The translations under genes and the position numbers were made by a program. Under the pieces are notes generated by a model. It had not been told where the DNA came from, made no database searches, and saw nothing but the letters and a program-made list of their open reading frames with translations. From Neoconidiobolus thromboides FSU 785 (taxonomy: Eukaryota > Entomophthoromycota > Entomophthoromycetes > Entomophthorales > Neoconidiobolaceae): a DNA stretch of 64,000 bases. The stretch is taken from positions 62,001 to 126,000 of the forward strand of contig MU626281.1 in the NCBI GenBank assembly GCA_025603075.1. Direction: 5' to 3'. Below are positions 11,325 through 21,498 of this stretch, one piece after another. Numbering within the stretch: the first letter of the stretch is position 1; each line of letters opens with the position of its first letter.

Positions 11325-13636
11325 TATGATAGTTAATTAAAGTAGATTGATAAAAGTAAAGAGAGAGAACTGATATAGTTTTAATAAAAATAAATGAAAC
11401 TGTGGTTTATAAAAAACTATTAAAATAGATTTTCAATTAATAAAATTAAAAAAAATAAAAAGAAATTGTAAGTTGTGATTTTTGGTTTCTTAGTTTTATA
11501 CCCTTTTCTTTCAGCTTGATTTTGATAAGTTCTAAGCCAATGATTGGGGGTGGGGATTTTAAAATGCCTTAATTTGGTTTGCTTAAGCTCATTGAAAAAC
11601 CTCTAATTCAGCTATTCTTTTGTTGCTTAAAAATTACACTCTGTGCTTAGCCAAGTGACTCATTGACTCTTTAAGTTTATGATTGGTTCAATAAGGTTTA
11701 GATCGCTTGTTGATTTGCTATAAACAAAATCTAAAAATAACTGAATTATTAATACAGATCGTTACCTCATAATTTTCTAAAAAATAAAAGAATGAACTTG
11801 AGTTATCCAGATTAAAGTTGATATTAACTAAATTTGGTATTGTCAGAAAGTTATGAGCTAATTTGTTTTAAACATAAAACTGAGATTGATTTGGGGGATT
11901 GAATCATATTTAATCTCCTTGAACCAATTAAAGCTAATGAATCATCTTAATTGACCATGTGATAGGGAGGAACTGATAACTTTAATAAATTAAATAATTT
12001 ATTAGAATTTTAATAGGAGTATCTATCCCTTAATAATGGTAAAATTTATTACTATTTATTAGCAATTAGCCTTATAGTCACTATTAAAAAGGTGTAGTAA
12101 TTTGCCTTAACCTGGTTTAACTTTTGGTCTTAATTAAAGAAGTTAATCAATATTAATTATTAAAATTAGGTCATTACAATAGAAAACAACTAATAAACAC
12201 ATTCTTGATATTTGACTTAGTCCCTTTTATTACCTCATATTAGCTAATTCTATTTAGCTAGGCTAGTATAAACTTATTTTTAATATTAAATATTTTTACA
12301 CTTTAATCTAGATAGGAAAGTGTGAGATAAGCTAAAAGCATCAATTAATATTTGCTTAATAATATAAGCTTATAAAACTAGTTTGACATTTATAAATGTA
12401 TCTGTGGTTTATTTAGCAGTAAAGAACATATATTATTATATTATTAAGCAAAAGGCAAAAATATTGATTATCTTTATTAAACATGTCAGGTTTAGCAGTA
12501 ATCTACAACTATCATTCCATAATTATTAAGCAATAAAGCCAGAATCATCCCTTAGTTTCAGGAAGTAAATTTAATATTCGGCGATCTAGCTTTTAGCATA
12601 AAGATTATGCACTTAAAATCAATAAGGTTGTATGGGTACTACGGATTTCAATTACCAAAAGAATAGAGAGAACAGATGGTGTTTCTAATAAAATTTTAAT
12701 TTATACTAAATCCGCCTATCACCACATTCAATCAATTCTACTATTTTAGGTCAATATTTATATATTTTTTAAACTTTGTCCATAATACCACTTACTTTGT
12801 CATTTTAACTTTGGCAAAGTTTATTTTTTGATTTATAAGAAAGTTTCAAGTTTTTAAAAAAAATAGATATTCTATTGCTCAAGAATAAAACCTATATAAA
12901 ACGCCGCAGTATGATGTCAAAGTATTTTAAGGAGAAGTCACTCATTTAATTTAAAAAATTTATATCCCTAATCTTAAGTTGTTTTAAATTGACATTTTTT
13001 ATTTTTGTTTAATCTTAATGTTTTATAAAGTATTTATAAGTAAAGAATTAAGATATAGTTTTTATTTTGTTATGTTTTTTAGATCATTTTATTTTAGTAG
13101 TTTGACTTATAAGAACAATAGAAAGTAAATTTGGTTTTAAATCATTTTATGATGAAACAGCTTTTTTTATAAAAAATCTCTTTTTTTCATAAATAAATAT
13201 ATTTATTTTTAATATTGTATAATTATTCTTTAGTAAATAGAATTCAGTAATTGAAAACAATATCATAAATGAGGAAATAGTTTGAGTTCTATTTTTGAAG
13301 CATTTATTGTATTAAACAAAGTAATACTATTATAAAAAGTTGGTGCATTTATAGAATTTTATAAAATATTAACTGCTTTTTAAAGCTGTACAAAAAACAA
13401 ATCATAGCTCTAAGATAACAATCTATATTTTGAGTGATTATATAACTCCTTTTCTCTTTGTGTATTATGTATATTATGATATTGAATTATTATTTAATCA
13501 AAAGGCTTAAGTATATATGATAAAACTAAAATTATATTCCGATATAATACTAATTTTAAAAAATAATAGTTTATTAATACAAAATACTAACTAGTTATTT
13601 TTATATTAATAAACATAGCATTCGTAAATACATCAA
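11325..13636. other. Gene-free AT-rich region
   Basis: About 2.3 kb. The proximal part (11325-11700) is the promoter of the A20/AN1 gene with two ATGATTGG boxes. Beyond that I see only AT-rich DNA with frequent stops in all frames and no copy of the two repeat families until the LTR at 13637. Confidence 0.5.
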
Positions 13637-14100
13637 TGTGAAATCTGGTGCCCAGTGATTGAAGTCAAAAACAGCTACTGGCTGGTTGGCTACACTATAA
13701 GTCGAAAGGTCTTAGTTTATGTGACTGTGATAGACTTGGATTATTAGGAATAGCTCGTAATAGGCTATAGACTATGTAAGACAAATAGCATAGACAATAC
13801 TAATGTAAAATCTACGTAAAATACTATTAAGAAAACCTAGTGGCTTTATTAAATGTTTGAGATATCAGGGAATAATTCAGTTAAAAAGCCTCGAGCTACC
13901 ATACTCTGTAAACTCTTTTATACTCTGAAAAGTACAAATATCAAAATGAGAAGATAATGTTCTTTGGGATGGAGCTAGAAATTCTCATAACAAATCAAAA
14001 TAAGAACGTGGAATTGATTTTCTCTGAACTCGAGAACACAACAGCTTAGACGATTGTTATGCTATAATTAACCATGGGACTAACAAAGCGATATTTCACA
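13637..14100 (-). mobile_element. Solo LTR (464 bp)
   Basis: TGTGAAAT..ATTTCACA ends with the minus-strand TATAAAAG and AATAAA intact. It is very similar to the copy at 19729 (about a dozen differences by eye). ATCA occurs on both sides (13632-13635, 14101-14104) but is offset by one base on the left, so the duplication is probable, not certain. Confidence 0.8.
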
Positions 14101-14120
14101 ATCAGCATTGAAAGTTATCA

Positions 14121-14352
14121 ATTATAATAAAATAAACAAACATATGGGAATGTATTTTTGTTTGATTAAAAATTATAGAAATAATAAACATTAAAAGAAT
14201 TTAAAAAACTTATATTACCAAAAAAGTATATAGGGGGTGTTTTTTTGATTTCATCATTTTTCCATCTTTAAGCGCTGTTTGGGTGGAAAATTGTTAATAA
14301 AATTCTTAAACACAAAAATACATCCCTATATATTTGTTTATTTTATTATAAT
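14121..14352. repeat. Inverted repeat, 40-nt arms around a MITE
   Basis: Left arm 14121-14160 and right arm 14313-14352 are reverse complements with 37 of 40 matches. The arms include both a MITE end and about 20 bases of non-MITE flank (ATTATAATAAAATAAACAAA). It could fold into a large hairpin. The right arm overlaps the MITE at 14232-14327. Confidence 0.75.
14228..14331 (-). mobile_element. MITE copy, ATAT duplication
   Basis: Body 14232-14327 in reverse orientation. It is flanked by ATAT (14228-14231, 14328-14331). Confidence 0.8.
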
Positions 14353-14850
14353 TTTTAATTAAATATTTACTATAAAATACCTATATTGTCAAAAAAACAA
14401 ATTCTATTAATTCATCAATAAAATAAATAATAAAATTATAATAAAATAAATAAATGTACTAAATTAAAGTATACAAGATATTGATTTATTAATTTTATAG
14501 TTAATTTAACTATTATTTATGTAATAAATTTAAGTAGCTTTAGGTGATTTTCCCATCAAAAGCTATTATGTTTTTAAATTTAGATATAATTAATTTAAGA
14601 CTTTTTATTAAATTATTCCTTAATATTATACTTTTCAATAAAGCTATTGGACTTTGTAATATTTGATATAATTTATAGCTTATCATATATTATTTCTATG
14701 AGTCTAAATTTATTTTAAACATATAAACTAAGATTTTTTGGCTTACAACCAATTAATTAAACAAAAACTGCATTTGATTTTAATTACTAAATACTAGTTT
14801 TTATGATATTTTAGTTGTGAAATATCGCTTTATCAGCTCTATGATTGACT

Positions 14851-14951
14851 ATAAGGGGATGTGTTTTTTTTTAAGAATTTTACTACAACCTTTCCACTCA
14901 AATAACGCTTAAAAATGGAAAAATAATGAAACCAAAAAAAACAGCCCATAA
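14851..14951 (+). mobile_element. Nested MITE 1, ATAA duplication
   Basis: Body 14855-14947 lies inside the LTR at 14816-15560. ATAA at 14851-14854 and 14948-14951 occurs once in uninterrupted LTR copies, which directly shows a 4-bp target duplication. Confidence 0.85.
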
Positions 14952-15076
14952 CACAACAATCACTTAAGTCGTTGTGTTCTCAAGTTTAGACACAATCAAT
15001 CTTAGGCCTCTTATTTTGATTTACTATGAGAATTTCTGTCATATGATCCCGAAGGATATTATCTCTTCATTTTGAT

Positions 15077-15165
15077 ATATGGGAATGTATTTTTAGGTTC
15101 AAAAATTTTACTAATAAAATTTCCGCTCAAATAGTGCTTAAAGGATGGAAAAAGCATTCTCATAT
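15077..15165 (+). mobile_element. Nested MITE 2, ATAT duplication
   Basis: Body 15081-15161, slightly shortened, with ends GGGAATG..CATTCTC. It is flanked by ATAT within the LTR sequence just before the TATA box. Confidence 0.8.
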
Positions 15166-15227
15166 ATACTTGTCAGAGTATAAAAGATATTTTAGAACAT
15201 AGTAACTCGAAACTTTTGAATTGAACT

Positions 15228-15330
15228 ATTTGGGGATATATTTTTGTATTTAAGGATTTTACTAACAATTTTCCACCCAAATAGCGCTTAAAGATGGAAA
15301 AATAATGAAGTTAAAAAAACATCCCCATTT
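15228..15330 (+). mobile_element. Nested MITE 3, ATTT duplication
   Basis: Body 15232-15326 is flanked by ATTT (15228-15231, 15327-15330). Uninterrupted LTRs carry this stretch only once. Confidence 0.85.
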
Positions 15331-15597
15331 CTTGATATTGTAACTTTAAAAAAGCCATTAGATTTTGTTGATAGTGTTTTAAGTAGGTTTTACAATATTA
15401 TTGTCTACTCTATTTGACTTACATAGTCTGTAGTCTATTATGTGTTGTTCTTCATAATTCAGGTCTATCTTAGTTCCATAAAATAGGATCTTTGGATTTA
15501 CGGATAGTCAATCAGCCAAGAACTGCTTTTGACTCCAGCCACTGAGTACCAGATTTCACATAATGTAAATGTTCTATATGTATATTTTATTACTACT

Positions 15598-15704
15598 ATA
15601 TAGGTGTGTTTTTTTTGACTTCATTATTTTTTCCATTTTTTAAGCGTTATTTAAGCGGAAAATTTGTTAGCAAAATTCTTAAACACAAAAATACATCCCC
15701 ATAT
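15598..15704 (-). mobile_element. MITE copy, ATAT duplication
   Basis: Body 15602-15700 is reverse-oriented. It begins 41 bases after the interrupted LTR. Confidence 0.8.
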
Positions 15705-15845
15705 TATTCTATATTTTATTGAATAACTTTTTCTAATATTATATCCATTTTTTAATAAGTTATTATAAGCTTTTTTTAACTTTTAGCTTTTTATAAATAA
15801 TATAAAGCAATTAAACTCTGACCATCAGATTTTGTGATAATAAAT

Positions 15846-15924
15846 GGGGATGTATTTTTTCGTTTAAGCATTATTTGAGTGGAAAAACTGTTGGTAAAGT
15901 TCTTAAACATAAAAACACATCCTC
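15846..15924. mobile_element. Short symmetrical MITE derivative (left end twice)
   Basis: Both termini are the same family end: GGGGATGTATTTTTT on the left and its relative in reverse (CACATCCTC) on the right. The core switches orientation after about 18 bases. The flanking tetramers differ (AAAT and ATAT), so this looks like a recombination product between two MITEs, not a simple insertion. Confidence 0.65.
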
Positions 15925-16001
15925 ATATTAAAAAGCTCAAACTGGTAAGATTAATAAAATTTTATAGTGATTTAAGCCTAAATTTTGCAAAATTAACAAG
16001 A

Positions 16002-16108
16002 ATTCGGGGATGTATTTTTGTGTTTAAGAATTTTACTAATAATTTTTCCACTCAAATAGTGCTTGAAAGATGGAAAAAATAATGAAGCCAAAAAAAACAG
16101 CTCCATTC
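16002..16108 (+). mobile_element. MITE copy, ATTC duplication
   Basis: Body 16006-16104 is flanked by ATTC on both sides. The target contains a C, so insertion is not restricted to pure A/T sites. Confidence 0.85.
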
Positions 16109-16426
16109 GTTGATTTAACATTTCAACTATTTTCTATCTAAGACAAAATTTGAGGAATACTATAGTATTACAGCTTGCTTTGTTAAAAAAATTAAACGTG
16201 TTGTTGGTGAGATTAAATTTTTCAGAAGACTGGTTTATCTAATTTCTTTTTACTTGTATATTAAATCTTATCATCATATTGAAAGATTTTAAACAACATT
16301 CGCAAAACTTTTTAGTTTACACATTTTTTATTTTAAATTTTTATTTTGCACAAAAATAAATAGCATAATAAAAGGAAAAATAGTTTTATCTATTTTGGTC
16401 AAAACTTGATAGCCTTGTTATTGTTT

Positions 16427-16532
16427 ATATGCGGATGTATTTTTGTGTTTAAGAATTTTACTAATAATTTTTCCACTCAAAGAATGCTTAAAAGATAGAG
16501 AAAGTAATAAAGTCAAAAAAACACTCCTATAT
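16427..16532 (+). mobile_element. MITE copy, ATAT duplication
   Basis: Body 16431-16528, with a few substitutions in the first four bases (GCGG). It is flanked by ATAT. Confidence 0.8.
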
Positions 16533-16843
16533 TCTGAAAACTACAGCAATTTATTTCAATAGCGCTTTTATACTAAAGCATTTATATTTATTTATCTGTA
16601 TGTTTTTATTATGTGTTTTTTAATAATAGACAATTAACCTATACAAGTGCTGTTTTTTTCTTTTTTCCTTTTTCCATTTCTTAAGCTTAAAATTAAATAA
16701 ATTATTAGTTAAAGTGATAGTCAAAAAAACATTATCATATTTATTTTAAATATAAATTTAATAATAAACCAATATATAAAAGTTAATAAAGTGTGGTAGA
16801 CCATTCGAAGAAATTTAACTCATAATCTGTAAGAAAAAATCTA

Positions 16844-17065
16844 ATGAATCTATCAAATATAAGAGATTTAATAACGAATTTTGATGTGTATTGGACATAC
16901 TCAAAATACTCTAACCACGAATTACTTTACAACACAAATATAGTAAAAAAAACTATTAAACTGGAATATTCTTGCTTTCATGTTCCATCTTTTTGGTGGC
17001 ATAATTTCATGAAAAATTTAGAAAATGATATAGTAAAGCCTAGATACTATTGGCTACAAGTATAA
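16844..17065 (+). CDS. Small ORF of unknown status (73 residues)
   Basis: ATG-initiated. It is richer in Trp, His and Cys (for example PSFWWHNF) than the spurious AT-rich ORFs around it. It ends 160 bases before the 3' end of the convergent gene at 17225. No family was recognised and no neighbouring exon could be joined. It may be a gene remnant or chance. Confidence 0.2.
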   Translation: MNLSNIRDLITNFDVYWTYSKYSNHELLYNTNIVKKTIKLEYSCFHVPSFWWHNFMKNLENDIVKPRYYWLQV

Positions 17066-17224
17066 AACCAGCAAATCAATTTTGTTGATAAGCTATTCTT
17101 ATGAAATATCTTATGAAGTTAAATAAAAACAATAAATTTATTCAGAGTAAAAAATAATTAAATTAATACCATATTGAGATTGATCCATATACTACAAGTT
17201 CAATATAGATCCAGATAACGATAA

Positions 17225-17785
17225 TTATTTACCGTGATAAGCTCCTTGATTATTTTCAAAATAAGAGTCCAAATCAACAAACTCAACATCAAATGGATCT
17301 CTCGAAGATCCTAGTTCAAAATCGGATTCTTTTATTTTGTCATTGAATCCTTGTCTCTTTGTTAACCCATAAGTACTAGCATCGTCCAAACTACGGCGAT
17401 GGGTGTCAACAAAGTTATCTTGGAAAAAGTCGCTTTGGTTGCTAGAATTAGAATAACTAGCAGTAGTAGCGCTTGCTTTGGGCCTTGTTTCCTTAGGAGG
17501 TGCAGCTTTAGGTGTAAACAGCTTTATACCAATGTAATCTTCAATAGCTTTAAGGTCTCGTTCAGCCTTCTGAGTCTTATTCAGTTTATTTTTTTTTGTG
17601 GATTTTTTAGTTGGATTTGTGGGTCTGGTGTATTGTTCCGTAAGTACTTCCTTTTGAATATAATTCATGATTACTTCAGCATCTGACATACTGTTGCTTC
17701 TGTTAGTAGTCCTCCTTTTAGTGTATTTACCTACTTCAAGATGTGTTGCAATATAACTATTTTTAAACCAATCTGTCAATCCCAT
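17225..17785 (-). CDS. Hypothetical protein, 186 residues, possible N-myristoylation start
   Basis: An ORF opens at 17818, but I place the start at the second ATG (17785). The product then begins MGLTDWF, a plausible N-myristoylation context, and a TTACACCA promoter element lies exactly as far upstream as in the VTC4-like gene. The product is hydrophilic: a basic middle (KKSTKKNKLNKTQKAERDLK), one amphipathic stretch (DLKAIEDYIGIKLF) and an acidic C-terminus (DPFDVEFVDLDSYFE). There are no membrane segments or known domain. Codon use is less AT-biased than surrounding DNA and the frame is clean, which supports a real gene. A CCAAT box (17867-17875) sits 82 bases upstream. Function unknown. 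Confidence 0.6.
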   Translation of the reverse strand: MGLTDWFKNSYIATHLEVGKYTKRRTTNRSNSMSDAEVIMNYIQKEVLTEQYTRPTNPTKKSTKKNKLNKTQKAERDLKAIEDYIGIKLFTPKAAPPKETRPKASATTASYSNSSNQSDFFQDNFVDTHRRSLDDASTYGLTKRQGFNDKIKESDFELGSSRDPFDVEFVDLDSYFENNQGAYHGK

Positions 17786-17902
17786 TTTATGAAAAAACTT
17801 AATATTAAATCTACACATTTAATCCTATTTATAGTTCTCCTCATCTTTAAAGTGACCTTACATGCAACCAATCATAAGTGTTCCGAATCATTTCGCCTAA
17901 AC

Positions 17903-17913
17903 TGGTGTAACGT
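17903..17913 (-). promoter_or_regulatory. ACGTTACACCA promoter element
   Basis: The same 11 bases occur at 28210-28220. The nearest edge is 118 bases from the proposed start codon of the hypothetical gene, the same spacing as at the VTC4-like gene. Confidence 0.4.
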
Positions 17914-18860
17914 GATATAACAGGGATTAAGCATCACTTAATTAGAGCAGTAATGTTGCAAATAAAGAAAAATGCCTGATAAATATACCACATGAAAGAG
18001 TACCTTTTAAATGTTCCATATGGAATTACTTGTTTATTATTTTTTTTAAAACCTCTATTAAGTCATGGATCAACCAAACAAGTTATAAGTAAAACTTTGA
18101 ATTTATGGTTTTAACAGTTTTCCAGTATAAATTGTAAACTGTATAGGCATAATTTATATCTTAAAGAATAAATTCTGAGCTGAATACATGCTCTGAAGAT
18201 TTTAGTTTTAAGTCAAATTTGAATGTGTTTTAGAAGAGCAATTAATTTATCTTAATCTACAAAATGTTTTAAATAAAACTTTCAAAAATAATAAATATAA
18301 AATATAGGTATTAACCATATATGAAATTTCAACCTTATAAACCTTAATTAAACTATTGTTATTGAAAATATATTATTTCAAAACTGAAGTTAAATAAGAT
18401 TAATGCATAAAGAAAGATAGAATGGGGTAAAACAAGCCATTATGCCATGAATTTAAATGTCATACTGTAAACTCAACTTAAACTAATATTTAATCTACTT
18501 ATAGATGTCCCAAAAGCACTAGTGCAATTTAATAAAATGACTGGGAGGCTTGTATTAGTTCATAACACAGTTAACGTTACCATTAATATGAGAAGATTAC
18601 ATCTGATTCTCTAAAATAGCAAAAGTTTTGATATAAAATTGGGATAGTAAAATAACGATAGTTTATAGACATCACTATATTTCAAGTGTTTCATAATAGT
18701 TTGATAAAAAGCAAAAGGATGTATTGCTAATCTGATAGTTATAAATTCATTAAATTAATTTACAGGTATGCTTTTTTCGTTTAAGAATTTAACAAAGTTT
18801 TTTTTATAACAAATGTAAAAAATAGATACAATATTGAAACGATGAGAAGTTTACACATAA

Positions 18861-18957
18861 GTTTTTTGGTTTCATCTTTTTGTCCATTTATTATTCATAC
18901 TAAGGGGAAAAACTGCTAATAAAATTTTTATGTAAAACTACACTCATATACTACCTA
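18861..18957 (-). mobile_element. Decayed MITE
   Basis: The TTGGTTTCATC..TCCATTT core and the right end TACACTCATAT are recognisable. Many substitutions are present and the target duplication is lost. Confidence 0.5.
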
Positions 18958-19416
18958 TAGTACTGCGGTTTAAATCTAAAGCTTTGTATGAGCATGTTTT
19001 TTTGATTTCATCACTTTTTCCATTTTTTAAGCATTATTTAGAAAAATCTTTACTATTTCACCTCGAATTAAACTGAAAAAGGTATTAAAATAGTGCAAAT
19101 GAAACTAATTCTAAATATATAGGGATATCTCTTTTTGTTAAGAATTTTATTAAAGTTTTGTTTACTACTTATCTTTAATAAGGAATTCATTCACTTTATA
19201 GTCTTTTATTAATTTAAATGATAATTTTAGACATATACAACCCTACTTAAAATAAAGGAAACTGATTTATCAAATAGCTCTTAGTAAACAGTCTCGTTTG
19301 TTTTGAGCAGAGTTATATTTAGACTTTGGCTATGTTTATGAAGTGATTTTATACTTTTTTGCACATTGCTAGGTTTTTATATAAAATTGTTTATACAGTA
19401 AACATAAAACTCTCGG

Positions 19417-19546
19417 AATTTCAAAAAATTGACTTTTAATGTTAACTTCTCAGTAAAGAAGAGTTAAAAGTTAATATTTCATACACATATTATTGAATAT
19501 ATACAATGTAAAGGTAATGATATTAAAAGTCAACCTTTTGAAATTT
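19417..19546. repeat. Inverted repeat with 24-nt arms
   Basis: Arms 19417-19440 (AATTTCAAAAAATTGACTTT and on) and 19522-19546 are near-perfect reverse complements, separated by about 80 bases. TTTTATATAAAA-type blocks lie outside both arms (about 19375 and 19600). This is possibly a separate decayed foldback element. Confidence 0.55.
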
Positions 19547-19728
19547 TAAGACAGCTTTTACATTACTATTTGTGTTTTATAAATAAATCTGGGTACACTT
19601 TTATATAAAAATAGTATCTTTTGCCTCTAATCAATATTTTCCTATTTTTTTGTACAGCAATTTTGACCACTTGTTTACAAGATTATTAATTTGAAAAAAT
19701 ATAATTACCATTTTTTGATATATGGGGA

Positions 19729-20192
19729 TGTGAACTCTGGTACCCGGCGATTGAAGTTAAAAACAGCTACTGGCTGGTTGACTACACTATAAGTCGAAAG
19801 GTCTTAGTTTATGTGACTGTGATAGACTTGGATTATTAGGAATAGCTCGTGATAGGCTATAGACTATGTAAGACAAATAGCATAGACAATACTAATGTAA
19901 AATCTACGTAAAATACTATTAAGAAAACTTAGTGGCTTTATTAAATGTTTGAGATATCAGTAAATAATTCAGTTAAAAAGCCTCGAGCTACCATACTCTG
20001 TAAACTCTTTTATACTCTGAAAAGTACAAATATCAAAATGAGAAGATAATGTTCTTTGGGATGGAGCTAGAAATTCTCATAACAAATCAAAATAAGGACG
20101 TGGAATTGATTTTCTCTGAACTCGAGAACACAACAGCTTAGACGATTGTTATGCTATAATTAACCATGGGACTGACAAAGCGATATTTCACA
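19729..20192 (-). mobile_element. Solo LTR fused to a MITE end, no target duplication
   Basis: The body is close to the copy at 13637. The left flank is ATATGGGGA, the first bases of the MITE family overlapping the LTR start, while the right flank is GTAA. The missing duplication and the hybrid border suggest recombination or deletion after insertion. Confidence 0.75.
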
Positions 20193-21390
20193 GTAATATA
20201 TTAATAATATAACTATAGCATTAGAACTATTTATTTGATAGTAAATTCGTAATATTAACCATAAAACAGCCAATGATAAATATTTCTTAATGAAGTTTTA
20301 TAGGAGTATATGTTTATTTGCATACTACAGCTTTGATTAATAACAATATATATATTATATTGATAAAAGCCTTACTATTCTGGGAAGTTCTATTAAATTT
20401 AGTAGAAATCTTACTAACTCACAATATAAATTATAATAAAATATTTAAAAATTGGATAAAAAAATGAAACCAATTTGAATATCCCCATATGTCGTTTTGA
20501 AGTTGTCATATTATTATGCAAAACATCGAGTATTTTCTATGGCTAATAAAGGGATTACAAATTGCGTCAGATTTTAAAAGTTTGTATAATATTATAACTT
20601 TAATTTTCATTGAATTAATGCCGTTAAGTAGCATTTTTTGTAATAAGCTGGACTGCTTATCAAATTTAATAATAAAGTTTGATAATTTCAATCAGTTTAT
20701 CTAAGTTTATTTTTTATAAACTACATTATTTAAATTGATAAATGCGAAATTTTTACTCTCTGAGTGAAACTTTTTATGCTCTACAATACTTTATAAATAA
20801 AATACTGTTTGAGATACAAAAAGCTATCGTATCAAAAGATACTAAAGCTAGATATTTATAATTGAGTATTCGCTTAATTCTATAGTTTCTAAAGTAATAG
20901 TACTTTGGGTTATTATTTTTATTTAGCTTGAAATTTTTCGGCTCTATTTTTTTACAAAACTTTATAGTATATACTGTGATTTAAACCTAAGGTAATAAAA
21001 TTAAACAACATTGGCATTTAAAATTAACAAAAAGTCGAGAATACTGCCAATCGATGTTTGTACTAAACTAAATAAACATTTAATTTGAAGTTTCAGGGTA
21101 AACACAGACTATAGCTAAAAATTTAATTCAATTTTAATTAAAGAATACTAAAAAAAGGGGAAGAGTAAAAAAAATGAAATCAACTTTTTAATTCTCCCAC
21201 TTTTAAGATCATGAAGTTCAACCCTTTAAAAATTCTAGCATATGTATATTATACATTTGTATAACCTAATATTATATGGCATTTAAGTTAAAATTAAGCT
21301 GTTCAGTTGGGTAATAGCGAGTTTGATTATAAGCTCCTGTACTCTTTTGTTTAATAAAAACATGCTAATTATACTAAAAACAAGCATCTT

Positions 21391-21498
21391 TTTTGGGGGG
21401 GTGTTTTTTGATTTCATCACTTTTTTCCATTTTTTAAACACTGTTTGAGTGGAAAAGCTATTAGTAAAATTCTTAAACAAAAAAACACATCCCCTTTT
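21391..21498 (-). mobile_element. MITE copy, TTTT duplication
   Basis: Body 21395-21494 has six leading G residues and ends CATCCCC. It is flanked by TTTT on both sides. Confidence 0.8.

Larger units (their letters stand above)
14816..15560 (+). mobile_element. Solo LTR interrupted by three MITEs
   Basis: The outer ends TGTGAAAT (14816) and ATTTCACA (15560) match the LTR family in the opposite orientation to the other copies. TATAAAAG is at 15179-15186. The flanks TAGT and TAAT are a near-match target duplication. Removing three MITEs (14855-14947, 15081-15161, 15232-15326) and one copy of each 4-bp duplication restores a collinear LTR, so the LTR is older than all three MITEs. Confidence 0.85.

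Noticed and set aside
15879-16082. ORF of 67 codons
   Set aside because: It runs across two MITE copies; similar ORFs at 21283-21480 and 42935-43132 arise the same way.
17399-17686. Plus-strand ORF of 95 codons
   Set aside because: Antisense to the hypothetical gene at 17225-17785 with no start context or homology.
13637-20192. A full-length LTR retrotransposon between the two similar LTRs
   Set aside because: The interval has no gag-pol sequence, contains an opposite LTR of the same family, and a hypothetical gene with normal features.
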